This document shows, piece by piece, positions 1 to 5,980 of a stretch of DNA of 8,179 nt (positions are counted from its first letter, which is position 1; every line of letters begins with the position of its first letter). Below the pieces are notes generated by a model, which saw only the letters and a program-made list of their open reading frames with translations, searched no databases and was not told the origin of the DNA. Position numbers and translations under genes: made by a program. The DNA is from Saprospirales bacterium (lineage in GTDB: Bacteria; Bacteroidota; Bacteroidia; Chitinophagales; Saprospiraceae). Location: the NCBI GenBank assembly GCA_003448025.1, contig DLXL01000070.1, forward strand, positions 1-8,179, given 5' to 3'.

Positions 1-6
1 CGTAGG

Positions 7-24
7 CCGTCCACCGTCCACCGT
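7..24. repeat. Short tandem repeat of a 7-bp unit at the window edge
   Basis: The unit CCGTCCA occurs twice head to tail and is followed by a partial third copy (CCGT). It ends directly at the stop codon of the phosphoribosyltransferase gene (stop complement at 25-27). It may be the end of a longer array outside the window. With 2.6 copies visible it could also be chance. I recall similar CCGTCCA-type intergenic arrays in Saprospiraceae-like genomes, but cannot verify this here. Confidence 0.4.
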
Positions 25-627
25 TCAAATCGTCCAAACCCCGGCAATATTCCTTCCCAGACCATTGTAGTCCAGTCCGTAACCGACTACAAAACGATCA
101 TCAATATCATAGCCGACAAAATCAACCTGTACCGGGAATTGAGTAGCTTCGGGTTTGCGGAGGAAAGTAACCGTGGTAATAGATGCCGGCTCTTGCGTAC
201 GCAGGTGATCGAGGAAAAAGTGCAACGTACGGCCTGTATCTACAATATCCTCAACCACCACCAAATGCCGGTCTTTGAGGGATTTGTCCAGTCCCATCAC
301 CGTTTGCACATCGCCGGAGGAGCGTGTGCCCTCATAGGATTTCAGCTTAACAAATCCAATCTCGCAATGACTGTCGAAGGCTCTGATGAGGTCTGAAGCA
401 AATACAAATGCGCCACTGAGAATGCTGATGAACAAGGGGTTTTTCCCGGCCAGGAGGTTGGTGAGTTCCTGGCCAATGGCCGTTACACGCTCCCGGATTT
501 CGTCCTCTGAAAGAAGCGGCACAAAGGAAAGTTCGTGAATCTGAATCTTGTCTGTCTGATGCATGATGTTGCAAAAATCAGGTATCTTGTCTTTCCATTT
601 GTAGTTTTCATCGGTTTTTTCCAGCAT
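25..627 (-). CDS. hpt: Hypoxanthine phosphoribosyltransferase (purine salvage)
   Basis: This cytosolic enzyme joins hypoxanthine (often also guanine) to PRPP, giving IMP or GMP and pyrophosphate. The 200-residue reading frame carries the type I phosphoribosyltransferase PRPP-binding signature VVVEDIVDTGRTL at residues 123-135, with the paired acidic residues E126 and D127. The flexible-loop motif SYEG is at 97-100, the conserved LRKPE with its purine-contacting lysine at 156-160, and the hypoxanthine-PRT C-terminal motif FVVGYGLDY at 179-187. No signal peptide or membrane segment is present. The start is uncertain. The longest frame begins at 627, but bacterial family members are usually about 175-185 residues and begin close to the segment seen here as KIQIHELSFVPLLS. 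The internal ATG at 562-564 (residue 22) would give 179 residues and may be the real start. Neither start has a strong Shine-Dalgarno. The gene is divergent from the permease gene and separated from it by a long palindrome. Family assignment is secure; the exact base preference is not visible. Confidence 0.95.
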   Translation of the reverse strand: MLEKTDENYKWKDKIPDFCNIMHQTDKIQIHELSFVPLLSEDEIRERVTAIGQELTNLLAGKNPLFISILSGAFVFASDLIRAFDSHCEIGFVKLKSYEGTRSSGDVQTVMGLDKSLKDRHLVVVEDIVDTGRTLHFFLDHLRTQEPASITTVTFLRKPEATQFPVQVDFVGYDIDDRFVVGYGLDYNGLGRNIAGVWTI

Positions 628-683
628 TGCCTCAACACCTGGTCATATTTGAGGTTTTAAGAGAGAATTGTGTGCCTCACATT

Positions 684-767
684 TTTTTACCGCAGAGACG
701 CGGAGACGCAGAGCTTTTAATAACTAATTATTTACACCTCTGCGCCTCCGCGTCTCTGCGGTAAAAA
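684..767. repeat. Long intergenic inverted repeat (REP/MITE-like palindrome)
   Basis: Two 30-bp arms, 684-713 and 738-767, are inverted copies with a single mismatch (A706 against C745), separated by a 24-bp AT-rich spacer. On a minus-strand transcript the mismatch becomes a G-U pair. The left arm starts with a T run and ACCGCAG, and its GC-rich part has an internal 8-bp period (GCAGAGAC, GCGGAGAC, GCAGAG). It lies between two divergent genes, so it does not sit at the end of any visible transcription unit and is not an obvious terminator. No coding frame or transposase is inside. ACCGCAGAGACGC-type palindromes are, from memory, common dispersed repeats in environmental bacterial genomes, so a dispersed non-coding repeat is the preferred reading. 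A role in insulating the two promoters is possible. Confidence 0.9.
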
Positions 768-816
768 TAACTTCTGAGACATCTCTTAAATCCCTCTTTC
801 CTGCTTATTCCATCCT

Positions 817-3402
817 ATGTCCTTTATCCTTAAAATGGCCTGGCGTGATAGTCGCCGAAACCGCGCCCGTCTCTTGCTTTTTATCTCTGCTATTACGGTT
901 GGAATTGCCGCGCTGACCGCAGTGCGTTCTTTTTCTGTCAATCTGATGGCCGACATAGATCGGGAGGCCAAGACACTTCTTGGAGCGGATCTGTTGTTGG
1001 GCGCCAATCAGCCTGCTCCCGATTCCATTCTGGCAAGGGTAGAACAGCCTGGGGTACAAAAAGCCAAAGTGCTCAATTTCATGAGTATGATCCGTTTCCC
1101 CAATGGAGGCGGCACGCGTTTGTCGCTCATACGGTCGCTGGAAGGCGATTATCCTTATTACGGCGTCTGGAAAACAGAACCGGTAAATGCCTGGAAAAGC
1201 TTTCGCGATGGAAAAACGGCATTGGTAGATCATGCATTGTTACTGCAGTTCGGCATAAGGCCGGGCGACAGTATTCAAATAGGCAATGAGACCTTTCGCA
1301 TTGAGGGTGATCTGTTGTCGTCGCCCGGCCGTGCGGGCATTGCCAGCAGCATTGCGCCGGTGGTATTCATACCGGCTAAATATCTGGATGCCACCGGGCT
1401 GATTCAACGCGGCAGTCGGGTAGATTACCAGTATTATTATAAAATGCCGGAGAATGTAGATGTGGATGCTATGCTCAAGCCCATGGAAAAGTCCATGGAA
1501 AAGGCTAACCTCGACTGGGATACGGTGCAAAGCCGGAAAAAAAGCATCGGAGCAGCATTTGGAAATTTTGGTACGTTTTTGAATCTGGTAGGCTTTATTG
1601 CTTTGCTGCTGGGCTGTATCGGGGTGGCTGGGGCCGTACACATTTACATCAAAGATAAACTGTCGACAGTAGCCATTTTGCGCTGTCTGGGCGCCAGCGG
1701 GCGCAAGGCTTTTTATGTGTATCTGGTGCAGGTGGCAGGCATCGGGTTACTAGGCGCAATAGCAGGCGCATTAGGGGGGAGTTTGATCCAAAAATTGCTT
1801 CCAATCGTGGTTCGGGATCTGCTTCCTATTGAAAATGTAAGTACGGACATTTCATTGGCGGCCTTGCTTCAGGGCGTTGGGCTTGGGTTGACAGTGGCAG
1901 TGTTGTTTGCCTTGCTACCCCTTTCCGGTATTCTAAAAACCTCTCCGTTACGCACCCTTCGGGCGTCTTTCGGTGAATTGGAAACCGATAATCGTTTACT
2001 TCGCTGGGGTGTTTACCTGGCTATTCTGGCTGTTTTGCTTGGATTCACTTATTGGCTGGTGGGCGACTGGATGGAAACCTTTGCTTTTATGGGAGGTATT
2101 ACCGCAGCATTTTTAATTCTTTGGGCTGTTGCGCAATTGCTGACCTTCCTGCTTCGACGTTTCTTCCCCAAAAAATGGAGCTATGTGGTTCGTCAGGGTA
2201 TTGCCAACCTTTTCCGGCCGGAAAATCAAACCGTACTGCTGGTAGTAACCATTGGTTTGGGCACCATGTTGCTATCTACCTTGTTCCTCACCCAAAGTCT
2301 GCTGCTTAAACAGGTGGAGTTCTCCGGCAGCGGTAGTCAGCCTAATATGATTCTGTTTGATATTCAGGCCAATGATAAAGACAGTGTGGCGCAATTGGTA
2401 CGGCAACACGGCATGCCGTTGATGCAACAGGTAGCTGTGGTGACCACCCGGGTGGAAAGTATCAACGGTCAAACCAAACGGCAATACGAGTTGGAGCATC
2501 CCGACCCGGATTCCATCAAAACCCCGGAAGGGGATAGGGGTAGGGGGCGCCTACCGCAGGAAAGTGACCGTATATCCAACTGGGTTTGGGACCGTGAATA
2601 TCGGGTAACCTTCCGTGATACATTGATTGATACCGAGACCATTATGGAAGGTGAATGGGTGGGCGTACATACCCCTGGCCAGCCCATTAAAATTTCCATT
2701 TCGGACGGATTACAGCGCAGTATGAAGGCTCAAATTGGCACTAAAGTAGTGTTTAACGTACAGGGAGCCCGATTGGAATGTGAAGTAGCCAGTGTGCGCA
2801 AAGTTGATTTCAACCGGGTACAAACCAACTTCTTGGTGGTATTCCCTAAAGGTGTTTTGGAGCCGGCGCCACAATTCCATGTGATTGTTTCCAAGGTGCA
2901 GGATGCCGAGCAATCTGCTCGTTTTCAAAGCGAACTGGTGCGGCGTTATCCGAGTGTATCGGCTATTGACCTGACACAAATCCTTCGGTCGGTGGATGAA
3001 GTATTGCGCAAAGTATCTTTTGTAATCCGGTTTATGGCCTTATTCAGTATCCTGACAGGCTTATTGGTGCTGTTCAGTTCTATTTATCAGAGCAAGTTTG
3101 CGCGGGTGCGCGAGAGCGTCCTGTTGCGCACGCTTGGCGCAAGCAGGCGACAAATACTGGGTATCAATGCCTTGGAGTATTTCCTGTTGGGGGCATTATC
3201 CTGCCTTGCAGGGGTGGGGCTTTCGGTTGCGGGGGCATGGGCATTAGCCAGGTTTGCCTTCCAGATACCATTTGAGATTGAATGGTGGCCATTGTTGCTC
3301 ACATTTGGCGTTATTTCGGCGCTTACCGTGATTATTGGTTTGCTCAATAGCAGAGAAGTAGTACAAAAGCCGCCCTTGGAAGTTTTAAGACAGGAGGTAT
3401 AA
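817..3402 (+). CDS. FtsX/MacB-type ABC transporter permease, YbbP-like, ten membrane helices
   Basis: This is an inner-membrane permease subunit of the type VII (MacB/LolCDE/FtsX) ABC superfamily, whose members drive lipid, lipoprotein or envelope-remodelling work rather than classic import. The 861 residues show the YbbP architecture. There is one helix near 18-38, a periplasmic MacB-type domain (about 40-245), and three helices (252-277, 299-324, 346-370) forming the first FtsX domain. Three more helices follow (397-415, 422-446, 472-494), then a second periplasmic domain (about 500-730) and a second FtsX domain (734-757, 786-810, 823-843). Both FtsX domains carry the coupling-helix signature, VAILRCLGASGRKAF at 285-299 and VLLRTLGASRRQIL at 768-781, and each ends in a PLxxLR motif. 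The start at 817 is followed at once by the typical family N-terminus (KMAWRDSRRNRARLL). No Shine-Dalgarno is visible. YbbP-type permeases usually sit next to a YbbA/LolD-type ATPase, and none is in this window. Residues 568-582 look like an in-frame insertion. The substrate cannot be deduced. Confidence 0.92.
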   Translation: MSFILKMAWRDSRRNRARLLLFISAITVGIAALTAVRSFSVNLMADIDREAKTLLGADLLLGANQPAPDSILARVEQPGVQKAKVLNFMSMIRFPNGGGTRLSLIRSLEGDYPYYGVWKTEPVNAWKSFRDGKTALVDHALLLQFGIRPGDSIQIGNETFRIEGDLLSSPGRAGIASSIAPVVFIPAKYLDATGLIQRGSRVDYQYYYKMPENVDVDAMLKPMEKSMEKANLDWDTVQSRKKSIGAAFGNFGTFLNLVGFIALLLGCIGVAGAVHIYIKDKLSTVAILRCLGASGRKAFYVYLVQVAGIGLLGAIAGALGGSLIQKLLPIVVRDLLPIENVSTDISLAALLQGVGLGLTVAVLFALLPLSGILKTSPLRTLRASFGELETDNRLLRWGVYLAILAVLLGFTYWLVGDWMETFAFMGGITAAFLILWAVAQLLTFLLRRFFPKKWSYVVRQGIANLFRPENQTVLLVVTIGLGTMLLSTLFLTQSLLLKQVEFSGSGSQPNMILFDIQANDKDSVAQLVRQHGMPLMQQVAVVTTRVESINGQTKRQYELEHPDPDSIKTPEGDRGRGRLPQESDRISNWVWDREYRVTFRDTLIDTETIMEGEWVGVHTPGQPIKISISDGLQRSMKAQIGTKVVFNVQGARLECEVASVRKVDFNRVQTNFLVVFPKGVLEPAPQFHVIVSKVQDAEQSARFQSELVRRYPSVSAIDLTQILRSVDEVLRKVSFVIRFMALFSILTGLLVLFSSIYQSKFARVRESVLLRTLGASRRQILGINALEYFLLGALSCLAGVGLSVAGAWALARFAFQIPFEIEWWPLLLTFGVISALTVIIGLLNSREVVQKPPLEVLRQEV

Positions 3403-3530
3403 CCATGGCTTCAAGGAAGACGACACCTTCGTTTACAAGATAGATCGGGAAAACTTTTTGGAAAAATACGGGCAATGACTTTATGGTTGGTGGAAAACAG
3501 CGACTTTTGCCTTGAAAAACGAGGGGAATA
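3392..3530 (+). pseudogene. Possible remnant of a small gene downstream of the permease
   Basis: A perfect AGGAGG at 3392-3397 overlaps the end of the permease gene and lies 7 bp before an ATG at 3405. That frame gives only MASRKTTPSFTR and stops at 3441-3443. The frame one base over (codons from 3404) runs without a stop to the TGA at 3476-3478 and reads much more like protein (EDDTFVYKIDRENFLEKYG), but lacks an ATG of its own. One inserted G after the ATG would join start and body into a 24-residue peptide. A third short frame starts at 3475, overlapping that TGA as ATGA, and encodes 18 residues to the TAA at 3529-3531. These fragments suggest a frameshifted or truncated small gene, but they are too short to exclude chance. 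No family is recognised. Confidence 0.2.
3458..3489 (+). promoter_or_regulatory. Weak candidate Bacteroidota-type promoter for the TPR membrane protein
   Basis: A TTG at 3458-3460 inside TTTTTG is followed after 21 bp by TATGGTTG at 3482-3489, matching seven of eight positions of the Bacteroidota -7 element TAnnTTTG, at a spacing in the accepted range. Transcription would start near 3496, so the whole GTCATTTT palindrome would lie in the 5' leader of the gene at 3689. This is a pattern match only. The gene could instead be read through from the permease 286 bp upstream. Confidence 0.25.
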
Positions 3531-3536
3531 ATGATT

Positions 3537-3684
3537 GTCATTTTGGGTCATTTTAGGTCATTTTGGGTCATTTTAGGTCATTTTAGTCATTTAGGTCATT
3601 TTTTGGTATATGAAAATGAATTAAAAACGGAGTTTTTAAATTAAAAAATGACCCCAAATGACGCCAAATGACCTAAAATGACTC
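3537..3684. repeat. Phased GTCATTTT decamer array with an inverted second arm (long hairpin)
   Basis: GTCA starts at 3537, 3547, 3557, 3567, 3577, 3586 and 3595 (seven copies, consensus GGTCATTTTR). Its complement TGAC starts at 3649, 3659, 3669 and 3679 (four copies, exactly 10 bp apart). The segments 3565-3604 and 3643-3684 can pair over about 36 positions with two small interruptions, leaving a 38-nt AT-rich loop. Within that loop TTAAAAAC (3621-3628) and GTTTTTAA (3632-3639) form a second perfect 8-bp stem around GGA. The right arm ends 4 bp before the ATG of the next gene. The near 10-bp period would place every unit on the same face of the DNA helix. It is not a CRISPR array, because the units are adjacent with no unique spacers. 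Function is unknown; candidates are a protein-binding array, an RNA leader hairpin or a dispersed repeat element. Confidence 0.95.
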
Positions 3685-3688
3685 CATA

Positions 3689-5701
3689 ATGTCGAAGAAA
3701 AAAACACCGCCACAGTCGCCAAAGCAACCTCAACGGCCGGAAAAGCCTGAAGAATCATCTGTAGCTGAATCCACTCCCGTTTCCGGAGGCTTTCAGTTTG
3801 AACCAGCCTGGTTATGGGCGGTGGTGCTGACCGTGGCTACGGTGATGGCGTATTACATATCGTTGGATAATGGCTTCATGGTGTTCGACGATGATAAGGC
3901 CATCCGGTACAACAACCTGATCAAGAATCCCACTTTCCGGGGACTTTTCATGGCCAACAACCTGGGCATGTACGCACCGATTACCTGGTGCGGGTATGCG
4001 CTGGTGTACGCGCTGGCCGGCGAGAGCGCATCGGCATTTCACACGTTTAGTCTGTTGCTGCATATTGGCTGTGTGTTGAGTGTATTTACCCTGATGCGTA
4101 TGTTGCAATCCAGGGCTGAAGTAGCCTTTTTTACCGCTCTGTTGTTTGCCCTGCACCCCATGCAGGTGGAAGCAACCAGCTGGATAGCCGGACAGAGCGC
4201 CCTGACCTTTTCCCTGTTTTACCTCCTGAGCCTGATGGCTTATGTACAATGGCAAAACAGCCGGCGCGCCTTGTTCTTTGGTTTGTCTATTGTGGCCTTT
4301 CTGTTGTCGGTATTATCCAAATCTGCGGCGGTGACCTTGCCGGTGCTGCTTTTGGCGCTGGACTGGTATAAAAACGGAACTGTAACCCTCAAAAATGTAC
4401 TGGCCAAGGCGCCTTATTTTGTGGTGAGTCTGATTTTCGGCTTATATACTTTCTCTACCCGTGAGGCGGAAGGACACGATCTGGTGGTGGCTTCAAGCGC
4501 CTACAACCTTTTTGATCGTTTTCTGATGGTTTGCCATTCCCTGTTGTTTTATCCGGTGAAATTGCTGCTGCCCTTCAAGCTCAGTATTTTTTACCCGATG
4601 GAAAAAACAGACGGCGTTTGGTCTATAGATTACTACCTGGCGCCGCTGGCCCTGGCTGCGATAGGCTGGGCTGCCTGGAAATACGGACGGCGCGACCGGG
4701 TGATAGGACTGGCGGGATTATGGTACCTGATTCCGTTGGCAGTTATGCTGCCTTATGTATCGGTGGGTACTTTTGAAATGCGTTCAGACCGTTATGTGTA
4801 TATTTCTTCGGTGGGTTTTTTCCTGCTGCTGGTGTATCTGGCACAGCGTATTCCGGCTGAAATACGGCGTGGTGCGCTGATTGGGATGGCACTTTTGTTC
4901 GGCTTTTTAACCCTGGAACGCAGTCAGGTGTGGAACAACGAGGTATCGGTGTTCCGGGATTGTGTGGATAAATATCCGGATGCGCCGCTGTGCAACTGCA
5001 ATCTGGCCTATGGAGAACTGCTCAACCTGGAATTTGAACCTTCTGTGCAGCATTACACCAAAGCGCTGGCCCTGGATCCAAGTTTTGTGGAAGCGTATAA
5101 TGGCAGGGGGCAGGCGTATTTTCAATTGAAAAAATTCCCTGAGGCTTATTCCGACTTTGATAATGCCATCAAGGCGGGCATCGTTACCCCCAAATTGTTC
5201 CTCAACCGGGGGAAATGCCATGTTATTTTAGGCCGGCCTGCAGAGGCTATCCCGGATTTGGCCAAAAGTATTGAACTGGAGCCGCGCAACCCGGAAACCT
5301 GGTATTTTAAAGCGGTGGCAGAGGGCAAAACCGGCGACCTGGCGGGGGCATTGAAAGATTACAGCAAAGCCATTGAGTTGAACCCGCAATACGTGGAAGC
5401 ATTGGTGAACCGCGGTTTGATGTATTTCAACGAACAAAAATTTGATGAAGCCATAGCGGATTACACAGCTGCGCTGGCAGTTCGTCCGGACATCATCATT
5501 GCCCGCAACAACCGAGCCATGGCCTACCTCAGCAAAGGCATGCTCAATGAAGCGCTGGCTGATGTAAACAAATCCATTGAGGCGCAGAGCAACTACCCGA
5601 AATCCTACGAAACCCGCGCCAAGGTGTATTCCCAAATGGGAAAGACAGCCGAAGCCGCACGGGATATGGAAAAGGTGAAATCATTGACGAGTGGAGGATA
5701 G
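3689..5701 (+). CDS. Multi-pass membrane protein with C-terminal TPRs, TMTC-like GT-C glycosyltransferase candidate
   Basis: The 670-residue product has a lysine- and proline-rich N-terminus (1-25), a membrane region of roughly 11-13 helices (about 42-408) and about seven tetratricopeptide repeats of 34 residues (about 433-665). The first extracytoplasmic loop contains an acidic cluster (VFDDDKAIRYN, D67-D69), as in GT-C glycosyltransferases, where such a residue is catalytic. Further on are LHPMQVEATSW (155-165), a serine-rich segment before a leucine-rich helix, SDRYVYISSVG (366-376) and WNNEVSVFRDC (415-425). Together these match the pattern of TMTC-type protein O-mannosyltransferases and their bacterial TPR-bearing relatives, which use a polyprenyl-phosphate sugar. 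By family logic the TPRs would face the extracytoplasmic side and bind acceptor proteins. Donor and acceptor cannot be read from the sequence, and catalysis is inferred. The start is fixed by a stop codon in frame at 3674-3676; there is no Shine-Dalgarno. The gene follows the permease on the same strand, but 286 bp with a large hairpin argue against simple co-transcription. Confidence 0.85.
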   Translation: MSKKKTPPQSPKQPQRPEKPEESSVAESTPVSGGFQFEPAWLWAVVLTVATVMAYYISLDNGFMVFDDDKAIRYNNLIKNPTFRGLFMANNLGMYAPITWCGYALVYALAGESASAFHTFSLLLHIGCVLSVFTLMRMLQSRAEVAFFTALLFALHPMQVEATSWIAGQSALTFSLFYLLSLMAYVQWQNSRRALFFGLSIVAFLLSVLSKSAAVTLPVLLLALDWYKNGTVTLKNVLAKAPYFVVSLIFGLYTFSTREAEGHDLVVASSAYNLFDRFLMVCHSLLFYPVKLLLPFKLSIFYPMEKTDGVWSIDYYLAPLALAAIGWAAWKYGRRDRVIGLAGLWYLIPLAVMLPYVSVGTFEMRSDRYVYISSVGFFLLLVYLAQRIPAEIRRGALIGMALLFGFLTLERSQVWNNEVSVFRDCVDKYPDAPLCNCNLAYGELLNLEFEPSVQHYTKALALDPSFVEAYNGRGQAYFQLKKFPEAYSDFDNAIKAGIVTPKLFLNRGKCHVILGRPAEAIPDLAKSIELEPRNPETWYFKAVAEGKTGDLAGALKDYSKAIELNPQYVEALVNRGLMYFNEQKFDEAIADYTAALAVRPDIIIARNNRAMAYLSKGMLNEALADVNKSIEAQSNYPKSYETRAKVYSQMGKTAEAARDMEKVKSLTSGG

Positions 5702-5834
5702 AAGCAGATTCGCACTTGTTCGGGATTTTGATTTGGGTTACAAAAAGTATCTGTTTTTAGATTGCCTGGTTATCCATTTAGGGTATTCTGTTTACCCGCC
5801 CTGATGGTTGGCGTTTCCTTATTCAAAGCGCAAT

Positions 5835-5905
5835 AAAAAAGAACCACAGCGTTACAAAAGACACAAAATATATTATTTTTTGTGCCTTTTTGGACGCTGT
5901 GGTTC
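5835..5905 (-). terminator. Long hairpin with U-tract: terminator for the metalloprotease gene
   Basis: Arms 5841-5868 and 5878-5905 pair at 24 of 28 positions plus one G-U, with three mismatches and a 9-nt loop. Read on the minus strand, the stem is followed directly by six U residues (A run 5835-5840 on the plus strand), which is the layout of an intrinsic terminator about 75 bp after the protease stop codon. On the plus strand no T run follows, so termination of the TPR gene is less clear. The stem is longer than a usual terminator, and its outer part (GAACCACAG) resembles the ACCGCAG arms at 684-767, so a dispersed repeat recruited as terminator is likely. Confidence 0.65.
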
Positions 5906-5961
5906 CATACATTATAGGGTTGTGCCGCCCCAAAAATTGGGATGATTCATATCCCGGAATA

Positions 5962-5976
5962 TACCGTTAAACGGTA
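5962..5976. repeat. Perfect 15-bp palindrome just after the protease stop codon
   Basis: TACCGTT and AACGGTA flank a single central base, making a perfect dyad that begins 4 bp downstream of the protease stop. It could be a small RNA hairpin at the 3' end of the message or a binding site for a dimeric protein. No U-tract follows it, so it is not a terminator by itself. A second weak stem, CCCAA/TTGGG around AAA (5929-5941), lies between it and the long hairpin. Confidence 0.5.
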
Positions 5977-5980
5977 CGAC

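Noticed and set aside
642..651. TAnnTTTG-like CATATTTG as a promoter for the permease
   Set aside because: The first base is wrong, the nearest upstream TTG is only 14 bp away, and the site lies before the large palindrome, 165 bp from the start.
3124..3142. TTGCGC/GCGCAA inverted repeat in the permease gene
   Set aside because: It falls in the conserved LLRTLGAS coding motif and is explained by coding constraint.
3344..3541. 65-codon minus-strand reading frame over the permease end
   Set aside because: It overlaps the permease terminus and the intergenic gap, has no recognisable motif and looks like a shadow frame.
3545..3600. AGGTCA direct repeats with 4-bp spacing, like nuclear-receptor response elements
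   Set aside because: The match is a coincidence of the decamer unit; nuclear receptors do not occur in bacteria.
3537..3604. CRISPR-like array
   Set aside because: The units are about 10 bp and contiguous, with no unique spacers and no cas genes.
5702..5830. Rho-independent terminator directly after the TPR gene
   Set aside because: Only short weak stems (GGGTA/TACCC at about 5780-5797) are present and none has a following T run.
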